From: Streptomyces sp. CA-210063
Lineage (GTDB): Bacteria > Actinomycetota > Actinomycetes > Streptomycetales > Streptomycetaceae
DNA length: 64,000 nucleotides
Assembly: GCF_024612015.1 (NCBI RefSeq)
Contig: NZ_CP102512.1
Location: forward strand, 744,001 to 808,000
Reading direction: 5' to 3'
The stretch's first letter is position 1. Every line of letters starts with the position of its first letter. Made by a program: the position numbers and the translations under genes. Under the pieces are notes generated by a model, which ran no database searches, had not been told where the DNA came from, and was given only the letters and a program-made list of their open reading frames with translations. Positions 36,938 through 44,759 of the stretch are shown piece by piece.

Positions 36938-37738
36938 GAGGACGGCATCCTTGCAGAAGCGGTGAAGGTCGTTCCGGCCGGGGGAGTTCCGGCCACGCGG
37001 GAGCTCGGGGTTGGGCCACCGATCTTTGTGGCTGGGCAGTTTGGCGAATGTGTTCGAAATCTGTTCAACCCTGCAACCAATTCGCGCCATATCCGCGAGG
37101 TGGTCGACGGCGACTTTTCACAGACGGCTGCTCGGTTTCCTGCGCCGGTTCGGTGCCGGTTCGGTGTACCGGCGACCGATCTCGGCGCGGGCGCCGCCGT
37201 GGTCTCGCGGCGCGGCGGACAAACCAGGGTTCCGCTGGTGACCGGGGCTGACGTGCGGGTCGGGACGGGCGACCGGTTCGCCGTATCGCGCCTGGCCGAG
37301 GACGCGTGGCTGATCCTCGGGCGGCGTTCCGGAGGTTCCCCGCGGCCGTCCGCCGACGGCGGACCGTCCGGCTCGGCGCCGACGGGGCGCACCTGCTGCC
37401 GGACGGGCGCGCGGTGGCTGACAAGCGCCGACCGCAGCTGGCGGCGGCCACGTACGGTGTGCGCCCCATGCGGCCTCGATGCTCGGAAGCTATGGCGTGA
37501 ACTGTGTGTTCGCTGTGGGTGTGAACAGGTTGTGGAGGGCCCACGCGGGGGACTGTGCACGGCTTCCGGCGGGCCCACCCGCCGTATGGCGGGCATCCAC
37601 CGCCGTACGACGGCCTCCTCGCGCCTTGCCGTCGCGCTCATCATCGCGGTACGAACCGTTGGCACGCGTCCGCGGTACGGACCGTTGGCCGGCGTCGCGG
37701 TACGGACCGTGGACGCGGCACCCGCACGAGGAGAAGCC
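36938..37738. other. 800-bp intergenic region with operator-like repeats
   Basis: This is a long non-coding gap between the divergent LacI and alpha/beta-hydrolase genes. A plus-strand frame is open across it but is Arg/Gly-rich without motifs and lacks a start signal. The left side is AT-richer (37040-37090), consistent with the LacI promoter, and holds TGTTCGAA and TGTTCAAC words 11 bp apart. The right side has the triple repeat at 37646-37712. Confidence 0.5.
37646..37712. promoter_or_regulatory. Three phased operator-like repeats upstream of the hydrolase gene
   Basis: GCGGTACGAACCGTTGG (37646), GCGGTACGGACCGTTGG (37672) and GCGGTACGGACCGTGG (37697) recur every 25-26 bp. Each contains the inverted repeat CGGT-N4-ACCG, so each is a potential dimer site. 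The last copy ends 26 bp before the hydrolase ATG, a place for repression or activation. Confidence 0.65.
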
Positions 37739-38713
37739 ATGACCATGATCCCGCCCCCGTTCGATCCCGAGCTCGCGGCGGCTCTGGAGGCGCTCAAGGA
37801 CATGCTTCCGCAGCAGCTGACCATGGACGACATCGCCGTCATGCGTCAGGGGCCGGGCATCCAGCTGCTGGCGCAGTTCGACCTCACCATGGACGGGTTC
37901 TTCGAGGTCGAGGACCGGCTGGTGCCCGGGCCCGAGGGCGCGCCGGAGATCTCGTTGCTGATCTGCCGCCCGGCCGCCCCCGCGAGGCCCGGTCCGCTGC
38001 CGGTGATCTACCACGTCCACGGCGGCGGCATGATCGTCGGCACCAACCGGGTCGGGGTGGACGGGCCGCTGGCCTGGGCGCGGGAGCTGGGCGCGGTCGT
38101 GGTGTCCGTGGAGTACCGGCTGGCGCCCGAGCATCCGCATCCGGCGCCCGTCGAGGACGTCTACGCGGGGCTGCTGTGGACGGCCGAGCACGCGGACGAG
38201 TTCGGGGGCGACCCCGAGCGGATCGTCATCGCCGGGGCCAGCGCGGGTGGTGGGCTGACCGCGGCGCTGGCGCTGCTCACGCGGGACCGGAAGGGGCCGC
38301 GGCCGATCGGGCAGGTGCTGCTGTGCCCGATGCTCGACGATCGCAACGACACGCCGTCCGCCCACCAGATGGCGGGGCGGGGTGTGTGGGACCGGACGGC
38401 CAACGAGACGGGGTGGACGGCGCTGCTGGGGGAGCTGCGGGGTGGGCCCGATGTGTCGGAGTACGCGGCGCCCGCGCGGGCGGAGGATCTGAGCGGGTTG
38501 CCTCCGGCGTTTCTCGATGTCGGGTCCGCGGAGACGTTCCGGGACGAGGTGGTGGCGTATGCGTCGCGGCTCTGGCAGGCGGGTGGGGTGGCCGAGCTTC
38601 ATGTGTGGCCGGGGGGCTTTCATGGGTTCGACGGTCTGGCGCCGCAGGCTGCCGTGTCCCGGGAGTGTCGAGAGGCGCATGTGCGGTGGTTGCGGCGGTT
38701 GCTCGGGGAGTGA
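37739..38713 (+). CDS. Alpha/beta hydrolase, HSL-type esterase
   Basis: The 324-residue esterase has an oxyanion HGGG (IYHVHGGGMIVG), nucleophile in GASAGG, an acid in LDVGSAETFRDE and His in GGFHGFD, all in hormone-sensitive-lipase order. The N-terminal cap (residues 1-75) is typical. It should act on short acyl esters in the cytoplasm. The ATG at 37739 follows GAGGAGAAG. Its regulator may act through the repeats at 37646-37712. Confidence 0.92.
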   Translation: MTMIPPPFDPELAAALEALKDMLPQQLTMDDIAVMRQGPGIQLLAQFDLTMDGFFEVEDRLVPGPEGAPEISLLICRPAAPARPGPLPVIYHVHGGGMIVGTNRVGVDGPLAWARELGAVVVSVEYRLAPEHPHPAPVEDVYAGLLWTAEHADEFGGDPERIVIAGASAGGGLTAALALLTRDRKGPRPIGQVLLCPMLDDRNDTPSAHQMAGRGVWDRTANETGWTALLGELRGGPDVSEYAAPARAEDLSGLPPAFLDVGSAETFRDEVVAYASRLWQAGGVAELHVWPGGFHGFDGLAPQAAVSRECREAHVRWLRRLLGE

Positions 38714-38840
38714 GGCGGGGCGCCCTTGATGTTTTTCGCCCCCGCCGCCCCTACCCGTCCCATCCCAGGGGCGGTGCCCCTGCGACCCCCTGGCGCGTCA
38801 GAGCTCGGGGGTGAGGATGGTGCGGCGGGTGCGGGTTGTG

Positions 38841-38862
38841 TGTGGTTGATCGCGCAGTTCCC
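38841..38862. repeat. Degenerate copy of a dispersed intergenic repeat
   Basis: TGGTTGATCGCGCAGTTCCC matches the first half of the dispersed element found complete at 44181-44210, 50388-50429 and 51279-51311; the GCGCCCC part is missing. It lies between the esterase and the PucR-like gene. Confidence 0.55.
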
Positions 38863-38916
38863 ACCCGGCCGCGGACGAAGGCCGGCCTCGTCCGAACGGC
38901 GCCCCCATGCCGCACC

Positions 38917-40224
38917 ATGGGTCGTATGAAAGAGCTGGCGGGGCGGCTGACCGCGCTGGATCCGGATGCCGGTGCCGCCGTCCGGGTCATCGCCTACTTC
39001 GACACGCTGGCCGAGTCACGGGCCGGCCTGGAGGCACTGGTGCGTGGGGCGGCCGTGCTGGCCGGGTGCCCGGCGCGGCTGGTCGACGTCGAGCGGCGCG
39101 TGCACGTGCGGGTGGAGCCCGACGGGCGGCGCCAGGACAGTGACGGTCCGCCGGCCCCGGACTGGCCGTCCGCCGCGCTGGTCCCGGACGGTGTACCCGC
39201 CCTGTGGCTGGAGCGGGCCGGGGCCGCCGAGCCGAGTGTGGTGGACGCGGTCATCCTGGAGCGGGCCGCGGGTGCCCTGCGGGTGGTACTGGACCGGACC
39301 CGGGGCCGTGCGCCCCTCTCCCCCGCCGACGACCCGGCACTCGTGGAGACCGTCCTCGACGCCACCGCCGCCGAGGGAGCCCGGCTGCACGCCGCCCGAC
39401 GCCTCGGCCTCGACCCCGACGACCCCACCAGCCGCGCCCGCGCCGTCGCCCCACTCGGAGGCCGGCCCCGGGTCCTGCGGGTACGCCGGGAGGGAAGGCC
39501 CGCCGATGGTGGATCGCGGGGCCGCCGGGGCGGCAGGCCCGCCGAGGGCACCTCGCTCGGTCGGCGGGACGGCAGGCCCGACGACGGCACAGCGGGTGAT
39601 CGGCGGGACGGCCGGGCCGACGACGGCACAGCGGGTGATCGGCGGGACGGCTGGTCGGGCGACGGCGCGTCTCGCGATCGGCGGGACGGCTGGTCCGGCG
39701 ACGGTGCGTCTCCCCATCGGCGGGGCGGCAGGCCCGGGCAGGGCGCATCACGTGATCGGTGGGACGGCCGGGCCGCCGAGGCCGAGCTGCCCCGTGGGCG
39801 GGTCGGTGTGGGGCCGGCTGTGCCCGTACTCGGGTTGCCCGGGTCCTGGGACGGTGCGCGGATCGCGTTGCGGTTCACCGCCGAGGGGAGCGCGCGGGAC
39901 CCGGGGGAGCCGGTGGTGTACGCCGACGACCTCGGCGGGATCGCCCTCCTCGCCGAGCTGATCGCGCCGGGGGCCGAACCGCCTCCGGACGTACGGGACT
40001 TGGAGCGGGCCGCGGCCGACTCGCCCTGGATGCTCGCCACACTGCACGCGGTCGCGTCCACGGCGAGCCTGCGGGCGGCGGCCACCGGGATCAACGTCCA
40101 CCACTCCACGCTCCAGGACCGCCTGACCCACGCGGAGGCACTCCTCGGCTGGCCGGTCCGCACACCCCAGGGCCGACTCCGGCTCCACCTGGCGCTGACC
40201 ATGCGGCACTTGGCGCGCGGCTAG
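38917..40224 (+). CDS. PucR-like regulator with an internal minisatellite
   Basis: The 435-residue protein starts MGRMKELAGRLTALDPDAGA (ATG 38917; ATG 38926 is an alternative). It has a sensor-like N-terminus (residues 20-185) and ends with the PucR/CdaR helix-turn-helix (HAVASTASLRAAATGINVHH, STLQDRLTHAEALLGWPVRT, RLRLHLALTMRHLA). Between them, residues about 190-285 are 39-bp tandem repeats encoding RRDGRADDGTAGD-like units, rich in Arg, Asp and Gly and surely unstructured. Similar regulators lack this insert. Targets are unknown. Confidence 0.85.
   Translation: MGRMKELAGRLTALDPDAGAAVRVIAYFDTLAESRAGLEALVRGAAVLAGCPARLVDVERRVHVRVEPDGRRQDSDGPPAPDWPSAALVPDGVPALWLERAGAAEPSVVDAVILERAAGALRVVLDRTRGRAPLSPADDPALVETVLDATAAEGARLHAARRLGLDPDDPTSRARAVAPLGGRPRVLRVRREGRPADGGSRGRRGGRPAEGTSLGRRDGRPDDGTAGDRRDGRADDGTAGDRRDGWSGDGASRDRRDGWSGDGASPHRRGGRPGQGASRDRWDGRAAEAELPRGRVGVGPAVPVLGLPGSWDGARIALRFTAEGSARDPGEPVVYADDLGGIALLAELIAPGAEPPPDVRDLERAAADSPWMLATLHAVASTASLRAAATGINVHHSTLQDRLTHAEALLGWPVRTPQGRLRLHLALTMRHLARG
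39484..39756. repeat. 39-bp tandem repeat inside the PucR-like gene (seven copies)
   Basis: Units begin CGGCGGGACGGC or a variant at 39484, 39523, 39562, 39601, 39640, 39679 and 39718, with a partial copy following. The unit is 13 codons, so the frame is kept. Copies 39562 and 39601 differ at two bases only; outer copies are more diverged, as expected for recent internal amplification. Confidence 0.9.
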
Positions 40225-40258
40225 GCGACCGCAGGCGGCGGCCACGCGGCTTCGGCGG

Positions 40259-40632
40259 GTGATTCGGCGGCTTCCGGTCCGCGGTCCGGCCGTTCCCGGT
40301 CCGCGATTCGGCGGCTTCCGGTCCGCGGTCCGGCCGTTCCCGGTCCGCGATTCGGCGGCTTCTGGCCTGCGATCCGGCAGCTTCCGGTCCGCGATTCGGC
40401 GACTTCCGGCCTGCGATCCGGCAGCTTCCGGTCCGCGATTCGGCGACTTCCGGCCCGCGACCCAGCAGCTTCCAGTCCACGACGCGGCGACTTCCGGCCC
40501 GCGACCCAGCAGCTTCCAGTCCACGACGCGGCGACTTCCGGCCCGCGACCCAGCAGCTTCCAGTCCACGACGCGGCGACTTCCGGCCCGCGACCCAGCAG
40601 CTTCCAGTCCGCGACCAAGCAGCTTCCGGCCC
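40259..40632. repeat. Seventeen tandem copies of a 22-bp unit in 44-bp pairs
   Basis: From 40259 to 40632 the sequence divides exactly into 17 units of 22 bp. Two types alternate: one containing GATTCGGCGGCTTCCGG or CGACGCGGCGACTTCCGG, the other GACCCAGCAGCTTCCAG or GTCCGGCCGTTCCCGG. The right part is a higher-order array of identical 44-bp pairs. The unit is not a multiple of 3, yet all frames stay open because no stop occurs. It starts 35 bp after the PucR-like stop. Confidence 0.95.
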
Positions 40633-40929
40633 GGCCAGAGGCAAAGCCAGGCAACGCCTCCCCCGCCTCCCCTGCCGCCTCCCGGCGCCCCCACCGCCAC
40701 GGCCGCCCCCTTCGCCGTCGCCGCCCCTCTCTTTACCGCCCCCCTTCCCCATCGCCGCCCCCTTCGCCATCGCCACCCCCCTTCCCCATCGCCACCCGCT
40801 TCGCCATCGCCATCGCCTCGCCCGCCAACGCGAATCGCCGGTCCCGTCAGGGAAGTCCTTCTCCCTGTACCGTGGCGTCCGTGCGGACGTTACCGTTCGG
40901 TAGAAAGCCTGCTTCCGGAGGTGTTCCGT
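40633..40929. other. C-rich low-complexity DNA and amidase promoter region
   Basis: Positions 40650-40830 are almost pure C/T/G strings with CGCCCCCTTCGCCATCGCC-like units repeated several times; no gene is present. The last 80 bp (TACCGTTCGGTAGAAAG and GGAGGTG) form the leader and ribosome site of the amidase gene. Confidence 0.7.
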
Positions 40930-42351
40930 ATGGCTGCCGACCGTGTCCCGGGTCTGGCGGAGTGTGCTCGTGCGCTGGCCGCCGGGGAGGTGACGTCGCG
41001 GGCGCTCGTGGAGGAGACGCTCGCCCGGATCGAGGCGAGTCAGGGGACGGTCAACGCGTTCCGGCGGGTGCGGGCCGAGGCGGCGCTGGTGGAGGCCGAG
41101 GCGGCGGACGAGGAGCTGGCGGCGGGCGGGCGGCGGCCGTTGCTCGGGGTGCCGGTGGCCGTGAAGGACGACATGGACGTGGCCGGGGAGCCGACCGCGT
41201 TCGGCTGCCAGGGCGAGTTCCCCTCACTGCCGGAGGACGGCGAGGCGGTACGGCGGCTGCGCGCGGCCGGGGCGATCGTCGTCGGCAAGACCAACACATG
41301 TGAGCTGGGGCAGTGGCCGTTCACCGAGGGCCCGGCCTTCGGGGCCACCCGCAATCCCTGGCACCCGGACCACACACCCGGCGGCTCCTCCGGCGGTTCG
41401 GCCGCGGCCGTCGCGGCGGGGCTCGTGCCGGCCGCGCTGGGCTCGGACGGCGCCGGCTCGGTGCGCATCCCGGCGGCCTGGACACATCTCGTCGGCATCA
41501 AGCCCCAGCGCGGCCGGATCTCGACCTGGCCGCACGCGGAGTCCTTCCAGGGCATCACCGTCAACGGCACCCTCGCCCGCACGGTCGCCGACGCGGCCCT
41601 CCTCCTGGACGCGGCGAGCGGCAACCACGAGGGCGACCTGCACCGGCCGCCCGCCATCAACGCCTCCGAGGCGGTGGGACGTGATCCGGGACGGCTCAGA
41701 ATCGCCCTGTCCGTGAAGCCGCCGTTCACCGCGCTGCCCGCACGGCTCGACCCCCGCGTACGGGAACGGGTCCGCGCGGTGGCGGAGCGACTCGCCGCGC
41801 TCGGGCATGTGGTGGAGGAGGCGGAGCCGAGGTACGGGCAGATCGGGCTGACGTTCGTCCCGCGCGCCACCGCCGGAATCGCCGAACGGGTGGGCGCGAT
41901 CACCCAACAGGACCTCCTCGACCGCCGCACCCTCGACACCGCCCGCCTCGGCCGGCTCCTCGGTGGGGCGCCCCTGCGACTGGCCCGCCGCGCGGAGGCC
42001 ACGCTCCACCAGCGGATCGGCGCCCTCTTCGACTCGTACGACGTGCTGCTGGCGCCGACGACCGCCGCTCCCCCACCGCGCATCGGCTCCATGCTCAACC
42101 TGGGCGGCCTCGGCACCGACCGCGCGATGATCGCGGCCTGCCCGTACGCCTGGCCGTGGAACGTGCTGGGCTGGCCCGGGCTGAACGTACCGGCGGGCTT
42201 CGTGGACGGGCTGCCGGTGGGCGCGCAGTTGCTCGGTCCGGCGAACAGCGAGCCTCTGCTGCTGTCGCTGGCCGCGCAGTTGGAGGCGGACCAGCGCTGG
42301 CACGAACTGTGGCCGCCTCAGTCGGCCGCCGCGGATTCCCCCACGGTGTGA
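40930..42351 (+). CDS. Amidase-signature family enzyme
   Basis: The 473-residue enzyme has the full amidase signature: catalytic Lys in GVPVAVKDDMD, the cis-Ser region PGGSSGGSAAAVAAG and the nucleophile in GSDGAGSVRIPA. Length is standard. It hydrolyses a carboxamide in the cytoplasm; it is not a GatA candidate because gatB and gatC are absent. The ATG at 40930 lies at proper distance from GGAGG; a GTG at 40921 would add three residues. Confidence 0.93.
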   Translation: MAADRVPGLAECARALAAGEVTSRALVEETLARIEASQGTVNAFRRVRAEAALVEAEAADEELAAGGRRPLLGVPVAVKDDMDVAGEPTAFGCQGEFPSLPEDGEAVRRLRAAGAIVVGKTNTCELGQWPFTEGPAFGATRNPWHPDHTPGGSSGGSAAAVAAGLVPAALGSDGAGSVRIPAAWTHLVGIKPQRGRISTWPHAESFQGITVNGTLARTVADAALLLDAASGNHEGDLHRPPAINASEAVGRDPGRLRIALSVKPPFTALPARLDPRVRERVRAVAERLAALGHVVEEAEPRYGQIGLTFVPRATAGIAERVGAITQQDLLDRRTLDTARLGRLLGGAPLRLARRAEATLHQRIGALFDSYDVLLAPTTAAPPPRIGSMLNLGGLGTDRAMIAACPYAWPWNVLGWPGLNVPAGFVDGLPVGAQLLGPANSEPLLLSLAAQLEADQRWHELWPPQSAAADSPTV

Positions 42352-42367
42352 CCCGTACGCTGTGACC

Positions 42368-42586
42368 ATGGACGAAGCGTCGATGGTCGGGCTGATGGGA
42401 CGGGTGACCGGTGCGGTCGGCCCCGGGCTCGTCGGCGAGGTGATCGTCCGGGTGCGGGGCGGCGCCGAGCACTTTCTCGCGTACCCCGCCTCCGCGAAGG
42501 ACCGGATCGAGCCGGGGACGCTCGTGATGGTGATGGAATATCTGCCGCCGCGCACGGTGTATGTGACGGTGGCGTACGACAGTTGA
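42368..42586 (+). CDS. Short NfeD-like protein
   Basis: The 72-residue protein is mainly an OB-fold-like module: LMGRVTGAVGPGLVGEVIVR, AEHFLAYPASAKDRIEPGTL, VMVMEYLPPRTVYVTV. This matches the C-terminal domain of NfeD proteins without the protease or membrane parts. It is followed by the flotillin gene 147 bp downstream, the usual NfeD-flotillin pairing of membrane microdomain operons. The ATG 42368 or the in-frame GTG 42362 may be used. Confidence 0.85.
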   Translation: MDEASMVGLMGRVTGAVGPGLVGEVIVRVRGGAEHFLAYPASAKDRIEPGTLVMVMEYLPPRTVYVTVAYDS

Positions 42587-42733
42587 CGGTCCGTCGGGTC
42601 GGCCTGTCGGGCTTCTGCCACCGGTTGGCATCAGGACTGCAACAAGGGTCCCCCGCTCCCTGTACCGCCGCCCTGGCACGCGGGACACTCCCGACGTTCG
42701 GTGCCGAAAGGGCACCTGGCAGAGGGGGTGTCG

Positions 42734-44137
42734 ATGTTCATCGGCATGATCGCGGGGGCGGCCGTAGGAGCCGTCCTGGTACTGATCGGTCTGTTCAAAC
42801 TGATGTGGCGAGTCGCCGAACCCAACGAGGCGCTCATCATCTCCGGCTCCAAGACCAAGATGGAGGGTCTGGAGGAGGGCATGAACTTCCGTATCGTCAC
42901 GGGGCGCGGCACGCTCGTGCTGCCCGGTGTGCAGGCGGTGCGCAAGCTCTCGCTCGACCTGAACCAGACCGAGCTGTCCGTGGACTGCGTGACCCATCAG
43001 GGCATTCCGCTGAAGATCCGTGGTGTCGTCATCTTCAAGGTGGGCGACGACTTCGTGTCCATCGCCAACGCGGCCCGTCGTTTCCTCGACCAGCAGAAGC
43101 GCGTCTCGGAGCGGGTGCACAACGTGTTCGCCGGTCATCTCCGCTCCATCGTGGGCGGGTTGACGGTCGAGGACATGATCCGGGACCGCGACAAGCTGAC
43201 CGGCCAGACACGGGCGGCGTGCGGTACGGAGATGGAGAAGCTGGGTCTGATCGTCGACTCGCTGCAGATCCACGAGATCGAGGACCCGACCGGCTACATC
43301 AAGAACCTGGCCATGCCGCACGCGGCGGCCGTCCAGCGGGACGCCCGTATCGCGCAGGCCGAGGCCAACCGGCTGGCCACCGAGGCCGAGCAGCAGGCCG
43401 CCGCTCGCATGGCGGAGGCCACCCGGGACAGCGAGATCCTCCAGGCCGGCTACCAGGCCGAGCGGGACAAGGCCGCCGCCGAGTCCAGGCAGGCCGGCCC
43501 GCTCGCCGAGGCGGCCGCCCTGCAGGAGGTCGTCGTCCAGGAGACCCGGGTCGCGGAGCTGGCGGCGGCCCGGCGCGAGCAGCAGCTCCAGGCGGACGTC
43601 CGCAAGCCCGCGGACGCCAAGGCCTACGAGAAACGCACGCTCGCCGAGGCCGAGCGCGACGCCCGTATCTCCGCCGCGCAGGCCAAGGCCAAGGAGACCG
43701 AACTCGCGGCCGCCGCCGAGGCGACCGCGACCCAGATCTCCGGTGAGGCCGAGGCCGCCGCCCGTCAGGCCAAGGGGCTCGCCGCCGCCGAGGCCACGCG
43801 CGCGAAGGGGCTCGCCGAGGCCGAGGGCATCAAGGCGCGGGCCGCCGCGCTGGCCGAGAACCAGGAAGCGGTGATCGCGCAGCAACTGGCCGAACAGTGG
43901 CCGGAGATCGTGCAGGCGGGTGCGTCCGCCTTCGGGAACGTCGACAACATGGTGTTGTTGAACGGGGCCGACGGGATGGCGGACATGTTCGCCAAGGCCC
44001 TCACGATGGGGGGCACCGGGTTGGGGCTGGCTCGGCAGTTGTTGTCGTCCATGAACCAGAACGCTGTGCCCGCCGGCGGCTCGGCAGGGGTCAATGGGGT
44101 GCCGGTGGAGAAGGTGGCGGTGGACCGGGAGTCGTAG
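42734..44137 (+). CDS. Flotillin/SPFH-family protein
   Basis: The 467-residue protein has an N-terminal membrane hairpin (MFIGMIAGAAVGAVLVLIGL), an SPFH/band-7 domain (residues 25-185, RGVVIFKVGDDFVSIANAAR), and a long EA-rich coiled coil (residues 195-370 with repeated AEA motifs). The C-terminal tail VDNMVLLNGADGMADMFAKA resembles other bacterial flotillins. It scaffolds membrane microdomains. The ATG at 42734 follows AGAGGGGG. The upstream NfeD-like gene is the expected partner. Confidence 0.93.
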   Translation: MFIGMIAGAAVGAVLVLIGLFKLMWRVAEPNEALIISGSKTKMEGLEEGMNFRIVTGRGTLVLPGVQAVRKLSLDLNQTELSVDCVTHQGIPLKIRGVVIFKVGDDFVSIANAARRFLDQQKRVSERVHNVFAGHLRSIVGGLTVEDMIRDRDKLTGQTRAACGTEMEKLGLIVDSLQIHEIEDPTGYIKNLAMPHAAAVQRDARIAQAEANRLATEAEQQAAARMAEATRDSEILQAGYQAERDKAAAESRQAGPLAEAAALQEVVVQETRVAELAAARREQQLQADVRKPADAKAYEKRTLAEAERDARISAAQAKAKETELAAAAEATATQISGEAEAAARQAKGLAAAEATRAKGLAEAEGIKARAAALAENQEAVIAQQLAEQWPEIVQAGASAFGNVDNMVLLNGADGMADMFAKALTMGGTGLGLARQLLSSMNQNAVPAGGSAGVNGVPVEKVAVDRES

Positions 44138-44180
44138 CGCCGTAGCTCCGACTGCAGGTTGTCCGCTGCGGGTCGTTCGT

Positions 44181-44210
44181 GGTTGATCGCGCAGTTCCCC
44201 GCGCCCCTGA
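44181..44210. repeat. Dispersed intergenic repeat, complete copy
   Basis: GGTTGATCGCGCAGTTCCCC followed by GCGCCCCTGA, with complementary GGGGCGCGGG beside it, forms a small hairpin. Similar copies lie at 50388-50429 and 51279-51311 in the other orientation and degenerate ones at 38841 and 52595. I recognise it as a common Streptomyces intergenic element; none was seen in the first 38 kb. Confidence 0.75.
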
Positions 44211-44233
44211 CGGGGCGCGGGTTAGCGTGTGCT

Positions 44234-44680
44234 GTGACTTCCTTCGCTGATCAAGAAGTGCCCGGGCGTTACGGGCCCACCGCCACCGTCGAGGCCGATC
44301 CCCGTGAGGTGGGGCGGGTGCGTACCGAGTACTCGCCCGCGCATGACGGGGATCCCGATCCCGGGGAGATCGTCTGGACGTGGGTGCCGTTCGAGGAGAA
44401 CGACGGGCGGGGGAAGGATCGGCCGGTGCTCGTTGTGGCTCGGGAGCCCCGGGGGACGTTTCTCGCCGTTCAGTTGTCGAGCAAGCGGCATGACGGGGAT
44501 CGGGAGTGGGTGCCGATCGGGAGTGGGCCGTGGGATCGGTCCGGGCGGGATTCCTGGGTGGATGTGGACCGGGTGTTGCGGCTGTACGAGGACGGGATGC
44601 GGCGGGAGGCGTGCGCGTTGGATCGGATGCGGTTCAACTCCGTTGTGCACCGGTTGCGGGAACGGTACGGGTGGCGTTAG
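44234..44680 (+). CDS. PemK/MazF-family protein (toxin-like)
   Basis: The 148-residue protein contains the PemK/MazF entry motif PGEIVWTWVPFEENDGRGKD, then RPVLVVAREPRGTFLAVQLS and EWVPIGSGPWDRSGRDSWVD. The RPVLVV strand and the R-x-S/D surface are typical of this endoribonuclease fold. It has a 40-residue N-terminal extension beyond a short MazF, and no antitoxin gene lies next to it, so it may be a solitary or exapted member. The GTG at 44234 is the best start; no strong ribosome site is visible. Confidence 0.82.
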   Translation: MTSFADQEVPGRYGPTATVEADPREVGRVRTEYSPAHDGDPDPGEIVWTWVPFEENDGRGKDRPVLVVAREPRGTFLAVQLSSKRHDGDREWVPIGSGPWDRSGRDSWVDVDRVLRLYEDGMRREACALDRMRFNSVVHRLRERYGWR

Positions 44681-44701
44681 GTCGTACGCCGGCTGCGGGC
44701 C

Positions 44702-44759
44702 GTAGGGGTTGGTCGCGCCCACGCGGCGGAGCCGCACATGTCACAGCCCGGCGCCCCTA
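44702..44759. repeat. Second dispersed repeat type, copy 1
   Basis: GGTTGGTCGCGCCCACGCGG, then CGGAGCCGCACAT and CACAGCCC, closely matches 50303-50360 (GCTGGTCGCGCCCCGCGGCG, GAGCCGCATAT, ACACAGCCCC). Both copies sit at the 3' end of genes and contain the hairpin GCGGC/GCCGC. Confidence 0.65.

Noticed and set aside
35918..38713. 931-codon plus-strand frame that includes the esterase
   Set aside because: The portion before ATG 37739 is antisense to LacI and non-coding sequence; only the last 324 codons are a real protein.
40259..40632. CRISPR array
   Set aside because: Units are contiguous with no unique spacers of constant length, and no cas genes are present; it is a tandem repeat.
39748..40776. 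Minus- and plus-strand frames across the 22-bp array, with repeated RKSPRRGLEAAGSRAG-like words
   Set aside because: They are open only because the repeat unit has no stop in any frame; a 22-bp unit read in three phases gives repeats on both strands, so no protein is implied.
42095..43885. 596-codon minus-strand frame opposite NfeD-like and flotillin genes
   Set aside because: Gly/Leu/Arg-rich antisense of the EA-rich coiled coil; no motif or start signal.
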